55,287 bases of DNA from Geobacteraceae bacterium (GCA_024281055.1 JAMXLF010000102.1:1-55287); one strand, 5' to 3'. Counted from the first letter of the stretch, positions 9,025 through 18,549 are shown. Made by a program: numbers and translations. The notes: generated by a model from the sequence alone, not told the origin.

Positions 9025-9105
9025 ATGATCTATCTCACCGTGGCGGTAGTGGTTTTTTTGTTCGTGTATCTGTTCGCGGCCCTGATACGACCGGAATGGT
9101 TCTAA
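9025..9105 (+). CDS. kdpF: K+-transporting ATPase small subunit KdpF
   Basis: This is a 26-residue hydrophobic peptide that starts MIYLTVAVVVF and ends in LIRPEWF. The closing R-P-E-(W/R)-F is the hallmark of KdpF, a lipid-like single helix that stabilises the Kdp complex. AGGAG lies about 9 bases before the ATG. It directly precedes kdpA of operon 2. Operon 1 has no equivalent, so this peptide might serve both pumps or only the second. Confidence 0.85.
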   Translation: MIYLTVAVVVFLFVYLFAALIRPEWF

Positions 9106-9150
9106 AATCGGACGGTGACGGAATACTGAGCCTCTGAAAGGAGCTCTATC

Positions 9151-10980
9151 ATGTTCGTACAGACCTGGCTTCTTCCCGCCGCACTGCTCGTCACTGCTAC
9201 GATCGTTGCCTTCCCTCTGAGCCGTTACCTGGCGTGGATCATGAACGGCAAGTACCGATCATTGCCGGTCCTGGGGTGGTTCGAGAAAAGCCTGGACAGC
9301 GGTCCGCAGGACTGGAAGCAATATACCGGCTCCCTCCTCATATTCAACACGGTGCTGTTCATCTTCGGCTATCTGGTCCTGGCGCTCCAGCCGGTGATGC
9401 CGCTCAACCCGGACGGCAAAGGGATGCTGTTCCCCTCCACCATATTCAACAGCGTCATATCGTTCATGACGAACACCAACCTCCAGCACTATGCCGGGGA
9501 CGTACACCTGTCGAATTTCAGCCAGATATTCTTCTGCATCGCCAATATGTTCATCTCGGCCTCCGTCGGTTTCTGCGCGCTGGTCGCTATCATCCGGGCT
9601 TTCAGGGGTGATTCCTCGCTCGGCAACTACTTCGTGGACATGTGGCGGGTGCTGGTCTACATGTTCGTGCCGGCAGCCCTCCTCTTCGGATTCATCTTCG
9701 TGTGGCAGGGAAGCCCGATGACCCTCAAGAGCTCATACCAGGTCACGACCCTGGAACCGACGGCCATGGGCACGACCGACAAGGGGGAAGTGAAGAGGCA
9801 GACCATCGTGGTCGGGCCGGTGGCCGCCCTGGAATCGATCAAGATGCTCGGCACCAACGGGGGCGGATTTTTCGGCATGAACTCCGCCCACCCCTTCGAG
9901 AATCCCACCGGCCTGTCAAACTTCTTCAACACCCTGGCGATGATGGTCTTCCCGTTTGCGCTCGTGTTCATGTACGGCCGGATGCTCGGCCGGATGCGGC
10001 ACTCGTACGTCATATTCGCGGTCATGCTGACCTTGATGGCCGGCACCGTCATCTGGTCGGTCTGCTATGACACCCTGAGGCCGAATCCGGGACTAACCGC
10101 CCATCCAGTGGCCAGGACGTATATAATCCCCAACGCGAAAGCGCCGGGGGGAAAGCAGGCGGTGAGGCTGCCGGCGGTCGCGGGGCTTCCCCTCGATCAG
10201 CACCTGGGGAACCTGGAGGGGAAGGAACTCCGCTTCGGCACGTCGGCCGGCGCCACCTTCGATGCGCTTACGACCGACGTGACCTGCGGCGCGGTGAACG
10301 CCGAAGAGGACAGCCTCAACCCGCTCGCCGCCCTCTCTCCCATGACGGGGATGTGGTTGAACTGTATCTTCGGCGGCAAGGGGGTGGGGATGATCAACAT
10401 GCTCCTGTATGTGATCATCGGCATCTTCATCGCCGGTCAGATGGTGGGACGGACCCCCGAGTACCTGGGGAGAAAGATCGGCGCCCGCGAAGTGAAACTG
10501 GCGGTGATCGCCCTGCTGGTCCATCCGCTGCTGATTCTCATGCCCACCGGGCTTTTCTCAGCAACGAGCTGGGGACTCAAGGCGGTCAGCAATCCCGGTG
10601 CCCACGGCTTTTCACAGATGCTCTACCAGTTCTCGTCGGCTTCCGCCAACAACGGGTCGGCCTTTGACGGGCTGGGAGTCACCTTCGGCTTTGTCAACAA
10701 TCCGAACCCTTCGCCTACGGCCATCCCCTGGGATATCGCCACGGGACTGGTGATGCTTTTTTCCCGTTATTTGCCGATCATCGCACCGATAGCCATGGCG
10801 GCCTTTCTCGGTGCGAAGAAGGCAAGTCCGGCCGGCTTGGGGACGCTGCGCGATGATACTGCAACATTCGGCTTCCTCGTGCTCGGGACCATTCTCATCG
10901 TCGGCGCTCTTCTCTTCCTGCCGGTTGCCGTGCTGGGGCCGATTGCAGAGCACCTGGGTCCAATCCCGTTCGGCGGTTGA
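9151..10980 (+). CDS. kdpA: K+-transporting P-type ATPase subunit A (copy 2)
   Basis: A second, diverged KdpA of 609 residues. The filter regions are [27 protein letters not shown] and NNGSAFDG, in the same order as in copy 1. The periplasmic stretch before the third filter is longer than in copy 1 (an insertion including PNAKAPGGKQ). A GAAAGGAG precedes the ATG. It follows kdpF and belongs to kdpFABC-2. The divergence argues against a recent local duplication and for two independently kept Kdp pumps. Confidence 0.96.
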   Translation: MFVQTWLLPAALLVTATIVAFPLSRYLAWIMNGKYRSLPVLGWFEKSLDSGPQDWKQYTGSLLIFNTVLFIFGYLVLALQPVMPLNPDGKGMLFPSTIFNSVISFMTNTNLQHYAGDVHLSNFSQIFFCIANMFISASVGFCALVAIIRAFRGDSSLGNYFVDMWRVLVYMFVPAALLFGFIFVWQGSPMTLKSSYQVTTLEPTAMGTTDKGEVKRQTIVVGPVAALESIKMLGTNGGGFFGMNSAHPFENPTGLSNFFNTLAMMVFPFALVFMYGRMLGRMRHSYVIFAVMLTLMAGTVIWSVCYDTLRPNPGLTAHPVARTYIIPNAKAPGGKQAVRLPAVAGLPLDQHLGNLEGKELRFGTSAGATFDALTTDVTCGAVNAEEDSLNPLAALSPMTGMWLNCIFGGKGVGMINMLLYVIIGIFIAGQMVGRTPEYLGRKIGAREVKLAVIALLVHPLLILMPTGLFSATSWGLKAVSNPGAHGFSQMLYQFSSASANNGSAFDGLGVTFGFVNNPNPSPTAIPWDIATGLVMLFSRYLPIIAPIAMAAFLGAKKASPAGLGTLRDDTATFGFLVLGTILIVGALLFLPVAVLGPIAEHLGPIPFGG

Positions 10981-11056
10981 GCGTACTTGCAGAAAGAAGT
11001 GCTCGAAAGCGTGACGGGAAGTCATTTCATGGAGAGCGTACTCAGAGGAGTGCCAC

Positions 11057-13210
11057 ATGGCTAAGGGAGCGAAATCAAAAGATGCCGAGGCAGGGGTTTA
11101 TTCAACTCATGCACATAAGCGCCGTGCGAAGCGGAGAAAGCTTCTGGATGCCGAAACCGCATTCCCGGCGCTGAAGCAGGCGTTCGTGATGCTCCGGCCT
11201 GACCTCCAGTGGAACAATCCGGTCATGTTCGTGGTGGAGGTAGGAGCACTTCTGACGCTCCTGTATATAGTTCAGATGGCTCTGGGGAAATCTGCTAGCC
11301 AGGTGCCGATCACCTATTTCATCGCCCTCGACATATGGCTTTTCCTCACCGTGCTGTTCGCGAACTTCGCCACGGCGCTGGCCGAAGCCCGCGGCAAGGC
11401 CCAGGCGGACTCCCTCAAAAGAGCCCGCCACGAGACCGTAGCCTACCGCCTGAACAAGGCTGGAGCCATAGAGGAGGTTCCTTCGACGGATCTGAAACCG
11501 GGCGACGTGGTTGTCGTCGAGGCGGGACAACTGATTCCGGGCGACGGCGACGTCATCCAAGGGGTTGCCGCCGTCAACGAGGCGGCCATAACCGGCGAGT
11601 CGGCCCCGGTCATCCGCGAGGCGGGAGGCGACCGGTCCGGAGTAACCGGAGGGACCACAGTCCTTTCCGACCGGATCGTGGTGGAGATCACGAGCGGTCC
11701 GGGGGACTCATTCCTCGACCGGATGATCGCCCTGGTGGAGGGGGCGATCCGGCAGCGGACTCCGAACGAGATCGCCCTCACCTTGGTACTTTCCGCCTTT
11801 ACCTTGGTCTTTCTGATCGTGGTGGTGCCGCTCTGGCCGATGGCCTGGAATGCCGAACAGTACATGATGGGATACCTGGGGCTTCCCGAGCCATTGAAGA
11901 GCCTTGGTACCGACATCCCGACACTGATCGCGCTGATCGTCTGTCTCATTCCCACTACCATCGGGGCGCTTCTGGCCGCCATCGGCATCGCCGGTATGGA
12001 CCGGGCCATGCAGGCGAACATCATCGCCAAGAGCGGCAAGGCGGTGGAACTCTGCGGCGACATCGATGTCATCATGCTGGACAAGACCGGCACGATCACC
12101 ATCGGCAACCGCAACGCGACAAAGTTCCTGCCGATCGGCAACCACACGGCCGCGGAAGTGGGGCAACTCGCCGCCCTGGCGTCAGCAGCCGATGAGACTC
12201 CCGAGGGGAAGAGCATCGTGCGGCTGTACGAAAAGGAGAGCAAAACCACCATAGCCATGCCAAAGGACGCGCAACCGGTGCCGTTCACCGCCCAGACGCG
12301 CATGAGCGGGGTCGATCTCCCTGACGGCCAAAAGATCCGCAAAGGGGCGTCCGACGCAGTCATTAAGTTCGTCGAATCTCAGAAAGGCGCAGTCCCGACT
12401 GATCTCGCCAAGGTGGTCGACGGCGTCGCCTCCCAGGGCGCGACGCCGCTGGTGGTCGCCGACGGCGCCGAGATCGTGGGAGTGGTCGCCCTCGAGGACA
12501 TTCTGAAACCCCACATGCACGGGCGCTTCGAGCGGCTGCGGAAGATGGGGCTGAAGACCGTCATGATAACCGGTGACAATCCCCTTACGGCGGCGACCAT
12601 TGCCGCGCGGGCGGGGGTCGATGACTTTATCGCCCAGGCCACGCCGGAAACAAAGCTCTCTTACATCCGGCAACAACAGGCGGCCGGCCATCTGGTGGCA
12701 ATGACCGGTGACGGCACTAACGATGCCCCGGCCCTGGCGCAGGCGGACGTGGCCCTGGCCATGAACGCCGGCACCCAGGCGGCCAAGGAGGCGGCCAACC
12801 TGGTCGACCTGGACAGCGATCCGACGAAGCTCATCGAAACCGTGGAGATCGGCAAGCAGCTCCTGATGACGCGGGGGTCACTTACGACCTTCTCCATCGC
12901 CAACGACGTGGCGAAATACTTCGCCATTATCCCGGCGCTGTTTGCCGGCACGTTACCGTGGCTGAAGCCGATCGATATCATGCACCTCCATTCGCCCACC
13001 TCGGCCATCCTGTCGGCGGTCATTTTCAACGCGCTCATCATCCCGGTACTCATCCCGATCGCGCTCAAGGGGGTCCGCTACCGGCCGCTCGGCGCAGATG
13101 CCCTGCTGCGGCGAAACCTCCTGATCTGGGGGCTGGGAGGAGTGATCATTCCCTTCATAGGCATCAAGCTGATCGATGTGATAATGGCCGGTCTCCATCT
13201 GGCCAGCTGA
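11057..13210 (+). CDS. kdpB: K+-transporting P-type ATPase catalytic subunit B (copy 2)
   Basis: The second KdpB has 717 residues, with a very basic N-terminal extension ([10 protein letters not shown] around 22-31) not found in copy 1. P-type landmarks are TGES near 176, DKTGT near 342, [12 protein letters not shown] and [14 protein letters not shown] sits 7 bases before the ATG. It is 76 bases after kdpA-2 and 26 before kdpC-2, clearly one transcription unit. All catalytic residues look intact, so this pump should be active. Confidence 0.97.
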   Translation: MAKGAKSKDAEAGVYSTHAHKRRAKRRKLLDAETAFPALKQAFVMLRPDLQWNNPVMFVVEVGALLTLLYIVQMALGKSASQVPITYFIALDIWLFLTVLFANFATALAEARGKAQADSLKRARHETVAYRLNKAGAIEEVPSTDLKPGDVVVVEAGQLIPGDGDVIQGVAAVNEAAITGESAPVIREAGGDRSGVTGGTTVLSDRIVVEITSGPGDSFLDRMIALVEGAIRQRTPNEIALTLVLSAFTLVFLIVVVPLWPMAWNAEQYMMGYLGLPEPLKSLGTDIPTLIALIVCLIPTTIGALLAAIGIAGMDRAMQANIIAKSGKAVELCGDIDVIMLDKTGTITIGNRNATKFLPIGNHTAAEVGQLAALASAADETPEGKSIVRLYEKESKTTIAMPKDAQPVPFTAQTRMSGVDLPDGQKIRKGASDAVIKFVESQKGAVPTDLAKVVDGVASQGATPLVVADGAEIVGVVALEDILKPHMHGRFERLRKMGLKTVMITGDNPLTAATIAARAGVDDFIAQATPETKLSYIRQQQAAGHLVAMTGDGTNDAPALAQADVALAMNAGTQAAKEAANLVDLDSDPTKLIETVEIGKQLLMTRGSLTTFSIANDVAKYFAIIPALFAGTLPWLKPIDIMHLHSPTSAILSAVIFNALIIPVLIPIALKGVRYRPLGADALLRRNLLIWGLGGVIIPFIGIKLIDVIMAGLHLAS

Positions 13211-13236
13211 GGCCAGGGAATTAAGGAGAGAGACAC

Positions 13237-14253
13237 ATGCTGCGAGCCCTTGCAAAGAGCGTTCTGCTGCTGATCTTTTCGGTGGTCATCTGCTGCATCC
13301 TCTATCCCCTGGGGTTGTGGGTGATCGGCCAGGCCGCCTTTCCTTTCCAGGCCAACGGGAGCATCCTGAAGGGCCCCGACGGGAATGTGGTGGGCTCGCG
13401 GCTCATTGCCCAGCCGTTCACGAAGGACGAATACTTTCAACCCCGGCCTTCCTCACCCTCGTACGATGCGTCCGCTTCGGCCTCGTCCTCGCTGGCGTCC
13501 TCCAACTATGCATTGCGGGACCGGGTCGCCCGGGCACTGGGCCCCATCGTCAAATACAAGAGCGGCACCAAGGCTGGCCAGCCCGTCGCGCCCGACGTGG
13601 AGGCATGGTTTCAGAAGGACACCTTCCACGGAAATCCCTACATCGTGGCCCAGTGGGCGGACCTGCACAACTCCCTGGCCCAAGCGTGGGTAAATGCCGA
13701 TCCGAAGAACGGCGCCTATGTGGACGATTGGGCGAAGGTCCATCCGGCCATCGTGGCACAATGGATCAAGGACAACCCGGCCACGCCCAAGCCGAAGGCC
13801 GCCGACCTGGCAATCGTCTTCTTCAAGGAATTCTCCAACGCCAACCCCGGCCGATTCCCTTCCGGCGTCACCAGGACCGGCGCCGACGGCAAGCCGCAAA
13901 CGGTCATAGAGCCGGTCAAGGAGGGGGCGGACATCCAGTCGATCTTCTTCGAAATGTGGCGGCAGGATCATCCCGATGCCGACCTTCAGGACGTCCCCGG
14001 CGACCTGGTCACCGCCTCCGCTTCCGGCCTCGATCCACACATCACGCTGCAGAACGCCGAGTTCCAACTCGATAGGGTTGCCGCCAAGTGGGCGACAGAC
14101 CTGAAGAGAGACCCGACTGCGGTCCGCACAGAGATAGAGCAGATCATCCGGAAAGACGCCTCGGCGCCGTGGGAAGGGCTCATCGGCGAGAAGTTTGTCA
14201 ACGTGCTTGAGGTCAATCTCGAACTGTGCAAGCGGTACGGGATGCCACCCTGA
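13237..14253 (+). CDS. kdpC: K+-transporting P-type ATPase subunit C (copy 2), enlarged
   Basis: The 338-residue protein has a normal KdpC beginning (membrane helix 6-28, then RPSSPSYDASAS near 69) and a normal end (SASGLDPHITLQNAEFQ and KFVNVLEVNLEL). Between them is an insertion of roughly 130-150 residues, about 100-245, rich in Trp, Ala and Pro and including repeated VAQW motifs. KdpC is usually about 190 residues. The extra block should be periplasmic. AAGGAG lies about 9 bases before the ATG. It is the last kdp structural gene of operon 2. Confidence 0.92.
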   Translation: MLRALAKSVLLLIFSVVICCILYPLGLWVIGQAAFPFQANGSILKGPDGNVVGSRLIAQPFTKDEYFQPRPSSPSYDASASASSSLASSNYALRDRVARALGPIVKYKSGTKAGQPVAPDVEAWFQKDTFHGNPYIVAQWADLHNSLAQAWVNADPKNGAYVDDWAKVHPAIVAQWIKDNPATPKPKAADLAIVFFKEFSNANPGRFPSGVTRTGADGKPQTVIEPVKEGADIQSIFFEMWRQDHPDADLQDVPGDLVTASASGLDPHITLQNAEFQLDRVAAKWATDLKRDPTAVRTEIEQIIRKDASAPWEGLIGEKFVNVLEVNLELCKRYGMPP

Positions 14254-14296
14254 CGCCTGTTGTCGAAAGCGAAGCGTGATAGTGAACGGAGGATTT

Positions 14297-14707
14297 ATGG
14301 AAAAGTTTGCACTGAGTGACGCCCACTTGGTGGGCGACGACTTGTTGGACGCTCAGCACAGGGTCATATTGGGTTACATGGCTAAAATCTATGACCATCT
14401 GTTGGCTGGGAAGAAGGAAAAGGATATGTTCGGGTTGGTAGAGAGACTCGATACATACTGTAGGCTTCATTTTCTGGACGAGGAAAAAGTTATGGAGGAC
14501 ATGGAGTTCCCCGAAATCGTCGCCCATAAGGCTCAACATGCATTGTTCATCACACATCTCGAGAATTTTGCAGGAAGATTCGAAGAACAAACCAGCACAA
14601 AGAATATTGACGAACTTTTATTTCTTAAAAACTGGTTCGTGGAGCATATAGCGGATTTAGATAAGAAATATGCCGAGCATAAAAAGCAGCTCGAAAAGAG
14701 GCATTAA
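14297..14707 (+). CDS. Bacteriohemerythrin
   Basis: This 136-residue helical protein carries the hemerythrin di-iron pattern: DAQHRVI near 19, H-x3-E in LHFLDEEKVM near 56, H-x3-H in HKAQHALF, and WFVEHIADLDKKY near the end. It probably binds O2 reversibly in the cytoplasm, useful to a microaerophobic bacterium. The ATG chosen has GGAGG five bases upstream; longer in-frame extensions overlap kdpC-2. The gene is AT-richer than its kdp neighbours, particularly in its second half, which hints at separate ancestry. It sits between kdpC-2 and kdpD. Confidence 0.9.
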   Translation: MEKFALSDAHLVGDDLLDAQHRVILGYMAKIYDHLLAGKKEKDMFGLVERLDTYCRLHFLDEEKVMEDMEFPEIVAHKAQHALFITHLENFAGRFEEQTSTKNIDELLFLKNWFVEHIADLDKKYAEHKKQLEKRH

Positions 14708-14817
14708 GAGAATACAGCCAGCGAGTTGCACAGTGCGAATGCCTAATTGTATCAGCGGTTTTCAAGCAAAAATGTTACAATTAATTATATGAGCCTATCA
14801 ATTCAAGGTAAAACCGT

Positions 14818-14844
14818 TTGGCATGAGCGATGTATTACTATAAT
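14818..14844 (+). promoter_or_regulatory. Candidate promoter of kdpD-kdpE
   Basis: TTGGCA (14818-14823) and a perfect TATAAT (14839-14844) are 15 bases apart in an AT-rich 229-bp gap. They lie about 90 bases before kdpD. The short spacing lowers certainty. No four-heptamer element is seen here, so kdpDE may be expressed independently of the pumps. Confidence 0.4.
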
Positions 14845-14936
14845 ATGGTGACATATTCATAAAAACGCTTTAAATACATAGGATTATAAAGCAAGGAGAG
14901 TCACGCCAATCAACCCTTTGCCGTGAAACACAACGC

Positions 14937-17603
14937 ATGACAAACAATGGTGACGATAAACGCCCCTCGCCGGAGGCCCTGCTGAAGCTGGCCCAGGCGG
15001 AGGAACAGGAAGAAGGGCGGGGAAAACTGAAGATCTTTCTCGGCTACGCCCCCGGCGTCGGCAAGACCTTTGCCATGCTGGAGGAGGCGTGGCAGCGGAA
15101 GCTCGACGAGCGGGATGTCGTGGCGGCGTATGTGGAGTCCCATGGCCGCTTCGAGACCGATTCGCTCCTGGCGGGGCTGGAGATCACCCCCAAGAAGCAG
15201 ATCGAGTACATGGGGGTGACGCTCCCCGAGATGGACCTCGATGCGGTCCTGGCCCGCAAGCCACAGATCGCCCTTGTGGACGAGCTCGCCCACACCAACG
15301 CCCCCGGCTTGCGGCACGAGAAGCGATGGCAGGACGTGGAGGAGATCCTCTCCGCCGGGATCGACGTCTACACCACGGTCAACATCCAGCACTTCGAGAG
15401 CCTGAACGACACCGTGGCCCAGATCACCGGCGTCAAGGTGCGGGAGACCGTTCCCGACCGCCTCCTCGACGTGGCGGCCGAGATCAAGCTGGTCGACCTC
15501 CCGCCGGACGATCTGCTGCAGCGCCTCCACGAAGGGAAGGTCTACATCCCGCAACAGGCGGCCGTGGCGATGAAGAAGTTCTTCAAGCCGGGGAACCTGA
15601 TCGCCCTGCGGGAACTGTCGATGCGCAAGGCTGCCGCCCGCGTGGACGAGCAGATGCGGGCTTACATGGAAACCCGCTCCATTGCCGGTCCCTGGCCTGC
15701 TGCGGAACAGCTCCTCGTCTGTGTCAGCGGCAGTCCGTACAGTGAGAAGCTGATCCGCACGACCCGCCGACTGGCGGACGACATGAAGGCCCACTGGCAT
15801 ACGGTCTACATCGAGACCCCCGGCGGCAGCAGGCACCTGCGGGAAAACCGCGAACGGGTCTGGCGCGACATGCGCCTGGCAGAGACCCTCGGCGCTCACG
15901 TTGCGACCGTGACGGCGACCTCCGTGCCCCACGCGGTCATCGATTATGCGGTCAAGCACAATATCACCAAGATCGTGGTCGGCAAGCCCACCAAACCGCG
16001 CTGGCAGGAGTTCCTCCGCCAGCCGCTCGTGGACCAGCTCATCCGCCTGAGCGGGCAGATCGACGTGTATGTCGTCAGCCTGGAGACCGTCGAGAAAAAA
16101 CCGGAACCCGCCCGCGCCCGGCCAAAACATGAGGCTCCCTGGCCGGAATACCTGAAGAGCGTGGCCCTGGTCGCGGCGGCCACGGTGGTATGCGAGCTGG
16201 TGTTCCGGTTCCTGACCCCGACCAACCTGGTCATGATCTATCTCCTCGCCGTGGTCCTGGCGGCGACCCGCCTGGGACGGAAGGCGGCAACGCTGACCGC
16301 GTTTCTCAGCGTACTCGCCTTCGATTTTTTCTTCGTCCCGCCACGGTTCACCTTTGCCGTTGCCGACACCGAATACTTCCTCACGTTTATCGCCCTGTTC
16401 ACGGTTGGCGTGGTCATCAGCACGCTCGTTTCCCAGTCTCGGGAACGGGCCGAGACGATCCGCGGCCGTGAGGTGCAGACCGCCAGCCTCTACTACCTGA
16501 GCCGCGATCTGGCCGCGGCCCCCGATGTCAAGGGAATCCTCGATGCCATCGTCAGGAACATCGGAGAGAGTCTCGAAGCCAAGGTGGCAGTGCTTCTCCC
16601 GGAAGGGGATCGGCTGGAAACAAAGGCTGCCAGCGCAGATGTGAGTCTGCATGCCAAGGAGCTGGCCGTCGCCGACTGGGCCTTTCGGAATCGGCAGCCG
16701 GCCGGGCGCGGCACGGAGACGCTCGTCTCGGCCGATCTGCTCTACCTGCCGCTGCAGACCCCGCCGAATGTCCTGGGCATCCTGGGAGTGCAGCTGAAGG
16801 ACGAAGCGGGCTATAAGTCGCCGGAGATCCGCCGGCTGCTCAGCGCCTTTGCCAGCCAGGCGACCCTGGCCATCGAGCGGGTCCAGCTCGTCAAGCAGGC
16901 CGAACAGGCCCAGCTCCTCCAGGCCCGCGAAGGCCTCGAACGCGCCCTCCTCAATTCCATCTCCCACGACCTGCGGACCCCCCTGGTGTCGATCACCGGT
17001 TCGTTGGGGACCCTGCGCGACAAGGCATACAAGCTTACTCCCGAGTCCCGGCGCGAGCTTCTCGATACCGCCTGGGAGGAGGCGGAGCGATTGAACCGCT
17101 TCGTCGGCAATCTCCTCGACATGACCCGCCTGGAAGCCGGGGCGCTCAAGCTGAAGAGGGAGCCATGCGACGTTCAGGACCTGGCCGGCTGCGCCCTGGC
17201 CGCCCTCGACCAGCGCATCGGTACGAGGAAGGTCGATGTCCTGTTGCCGGACGATCTTCCCCTGGTCCGGATGGACATGGTGCTGATGACCCAGGTGCTG
17301 GTCAATCTCCTCGATAACGCCTTGAAATATTCGCCGCCCGAACGTAATATCGAGATGTCCGCCAGGGTAGAGAACGGCACGCTGTCCCTCGAAGTAGCCG
17401 ACCACGGCCCAGGAGTCCCCGAAGCCGACCTGAAGAGGATTTTCGACAAGTTCTACCGGATCCCCGTTCCCGAAGGGGCAGGGGGGACCGGCCTGGGACT
17501 CGCCATCTGCAAGGGGATCGTCGAAGCCCACCACGGAAAGATCCGGGCCGAAAACCGCACCGGAGGCGGACTTAGGGTCATCGTCTCGCTGCCGGTGAAA
17601 TAA
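14937..17603 (+). CDS. kdpD: Osmosensitive K+-channel histidine kinase KdpD
   Basis: This 888-residue sensor kinase controls kdp expression in response to K+ limitation and osmotic stress. Order of domains: KdpD N-terminal domain with Walker A GYAPGVGKT (36-44) and DELAHTN Walker-B region near 115; universal-stress-protein-like domain (about 250-380); four membrane helices (about 400-500); GAF-like region (about 515-660); HisKA with His677 in SHDLRTP; HATPase with NLLDNALKYS and GTGLGLAI. Length is normal. The chosen ATG has no strong ribosome-binding sequence close by (GGAG is about 40 bases upstream). kdpE follows after a repeat element. Confidence 0.96.
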   Translation: MTNNGDDKRPSPEALLKLAQAEEQEEGRGKLKIFLGYAPGVGKTFAMLEEAWQRKLDERDVVAAYVESHGRFETDSLLAGLEITPKKQIEYMGVTLPEMDLDAVLARKPQIALVDELAHTNAPGLRHEKRWQDVEEILSAGIDVYTTVNIQHFESLNDTVAQITGVKVRETVPDRLLDVAAEIKLVDLPPDDLLQRLHEGKVYIPQQAAVAMKKFFKPGNLIALRELSMRKAAARVDEQMRAYMETRSIAGPWPAAEQLLVCVSGSPYSEKLIRTTRRLADDMKAHWHTVYIETPGGSRHLRENRERVWRDMRLAETLGAHVATVTATSVPHAVIDYAVKHNITKIVVGKPTKPRWQEFLRQPLVDQLIRLSGQIDVYVVSLETVEKKPEPARARPKHEAPWPEYLKSVALVAAATVVCELVFRFLTPTNLVMIYLLAVVLAATRLGRKAATLTAFLSVLAFDFFFVPPRFTFAVADTEYFLTFIALFTVGVVISTLVSQSRERAETIRGREVQTASLYYLSRDLAAAPDVKGILDAIVRNIGESLEAKVAVLLPEGDRLETKAASADVSLHAKELAVADWAFRNRQPAGRGTETLVSADLLYLPLQTPPNVLGILGVQLKDEAGYKSPEIRRLLSAFASQATLAIERVQLVKQAEQAQLLQAREGLERALLNSISHDLRTPLVSITGSLGTLRDKAYKLTPESRRELLDTAWEEAERLNRFVGNLLDMTRLEAGALKLKREPCDVQDLAGCALAALDQRIGTRKVDVLLPDDLPLVRMDMVLMTQVLVNLLDNALKYSPPERNIEMSARVENGTLSLEVADHGPGVPEADLKRIFDKFYRIPVPEGAGGTGLGLAICKGIVEAHHGKIRAENRTGGGLRVIVSLPVK

Positions 17604-17613
17604 CGAATCGAAC

Positions 17614-17671
17614 GTAGGGGCGGCCCTGTGTGGCCGCCCGATTCAGGGCAACCACATGGGGTTGCCCCTAC
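17614..17671. repeat. GTAGGGGC-type inverted-repeat element, kdpD-kdpE gap
   Basis: GTAGGGGC and GCCCCTAC mark the ends. Inside are two hairpins, GGGCGGCC with GGCCGCCC and GGGCAACC with GGTTGCCC. The ends match the element between kdpA-1 and kdpB-1, so both belong to one dispersed family. No coding potential. Confidence 0.7.
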
Positions 17672-17705
17672 GAAGTCATTATGATAGGTGGAGAGAGTAC
17701 CTGCC

Positions 17706-18413
17706 ATGCCTAACGAGAACAAGAGCACCAACCTGCCGCGCATCCTCGTGGTTGACGACGAGGCGGCAATCCAGCGGTTCCTGGGGACAGCCCTCGACAC
17801 CGGGGAGTTCTCCCTGCACCAGGCGGAGACCGGCCACGCCGCCCTGGCGGCGGCGGTTGCCCTCAAACCGGAGGTCATTCTCCTCGATCTCGGTCTGCCG
17901 GACATGGACGGAGTCGAAGTGATCAGGCGGATCCGCGAATGGTCGCAGGTTCCGATCATCGTCCTCTCGGTGCGGGAACGGGAGGACGACAAGGTGCAGG
18001 CGCTGGATGCCGGCGCGGACGATTACCTCACCAAGCCGTTCGGGGTCGGCGAGCTGCTGGCGCGAATCCGGGTGGCCCTGCGGCGCTCCCTGCAGCAGGC
18101 CCCCGAACCGGTCTATCGGATCGACGAGCTGGAGGTCGACCTGGGTCGCCGGCGGGTCCTGGTGCGCAATGCGGAGGTGCAGCTTACCCCCACCGAGTAC
18201 GATCTCCTGCGGCTCCTGGTGACCCATGCGGGGAAGGTGCTCACCCACGGCCAGATCCTCAAGCAGATCTGGGGCACGGCCTACGTGGAGCAGCCCCACG
18301 TGCTGCGCGTCAACATCAGCAACCTGCGGCACAAGATCGAGCAGGACCCTTCCCGCCCCCGCTACATCCTGACCGAACCGGGAGTGGGCTACCGGCTGCG
18401 CGCCGTTTCCTAG
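17706..18413 (+). CDS. kdpE: OmpR-family response regulator KdpE
   Basis: The 235-residue regulator has a receiver domain (about 12-125) with acidic pair Asp17/Asp18, phosphoacceptor Asp61 in LLDLGLPDMDG and Lys in TKPFG near 112, and a winged-helix DNA-binding domain (about 140-233) ending GVGYRLR. It is the expected partner of KdpD. The ATG has GGAGAG about 10 bases upstream; a GTG six codons earlier is also possible. As an OmpR-type protein it should bind 11-bp-period direct repeats, matching the four-heptamer elements at sites A, B and C. Confidence 0.93.
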   Translation: MPNENKSTNLPRILVVDDEAAIQRFLGTALDTGEFSLHQAETGHAALAAAVALKPEVILLDLGLPDMDGVEVIRRIREWSQVPIIVLSVREREDDKVQALDAGADDYLTKPFGVGELLARIRVALRRSLQQAPEPVYRIDELEVDLGRRRVLVRNAEVQLTPTEYDLLRLLVTHAGKVLTHGQILKQIWGTAYVEQPHVLRVNISNLRHKIEQDPSRPRYILTEPGVGYRLRAVS

Positions 18414-18468
18414 TGTCTCGCGCGGTTAGTTCCCCTCTTCCGACAGGCGATTCTCTGTCATATCAGCT

Positions 18469-18534
18469 CTTGATAAAATCTTGATGCCTTTTCCCTCCAT
18501 CTTGATACTTTCTTGATGTCGATCCCTTCATAAT
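18469..18534 (+). promoter_or_regulatory. Four-heptamer operator and promoter (site C, kup)
   Basis: Heptamers CTTGATA (18469), CTTGATG (18480), CTTGATA (18501) and CTTGATG (18512) are the cleanest copies of the element, with spacings 11, 21 and 11. CATAAT at 18529-18534 is the -10 candidate, ten bases after the last heptamer. Transcription from here would enter the c-di-AMP riboswitch directly. Confidence 0.7.
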
Positions 18535-18549
18535 GATTTCTCGAATCGA

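Noticed and set aside
14910-17534. Long minus-strand frame opposite kdpD
   Set aside because: Composition is typical of antisense shadow (Leu/Gly/His/Arg-rich, no motifs). kdpD on the plus strand is complete.
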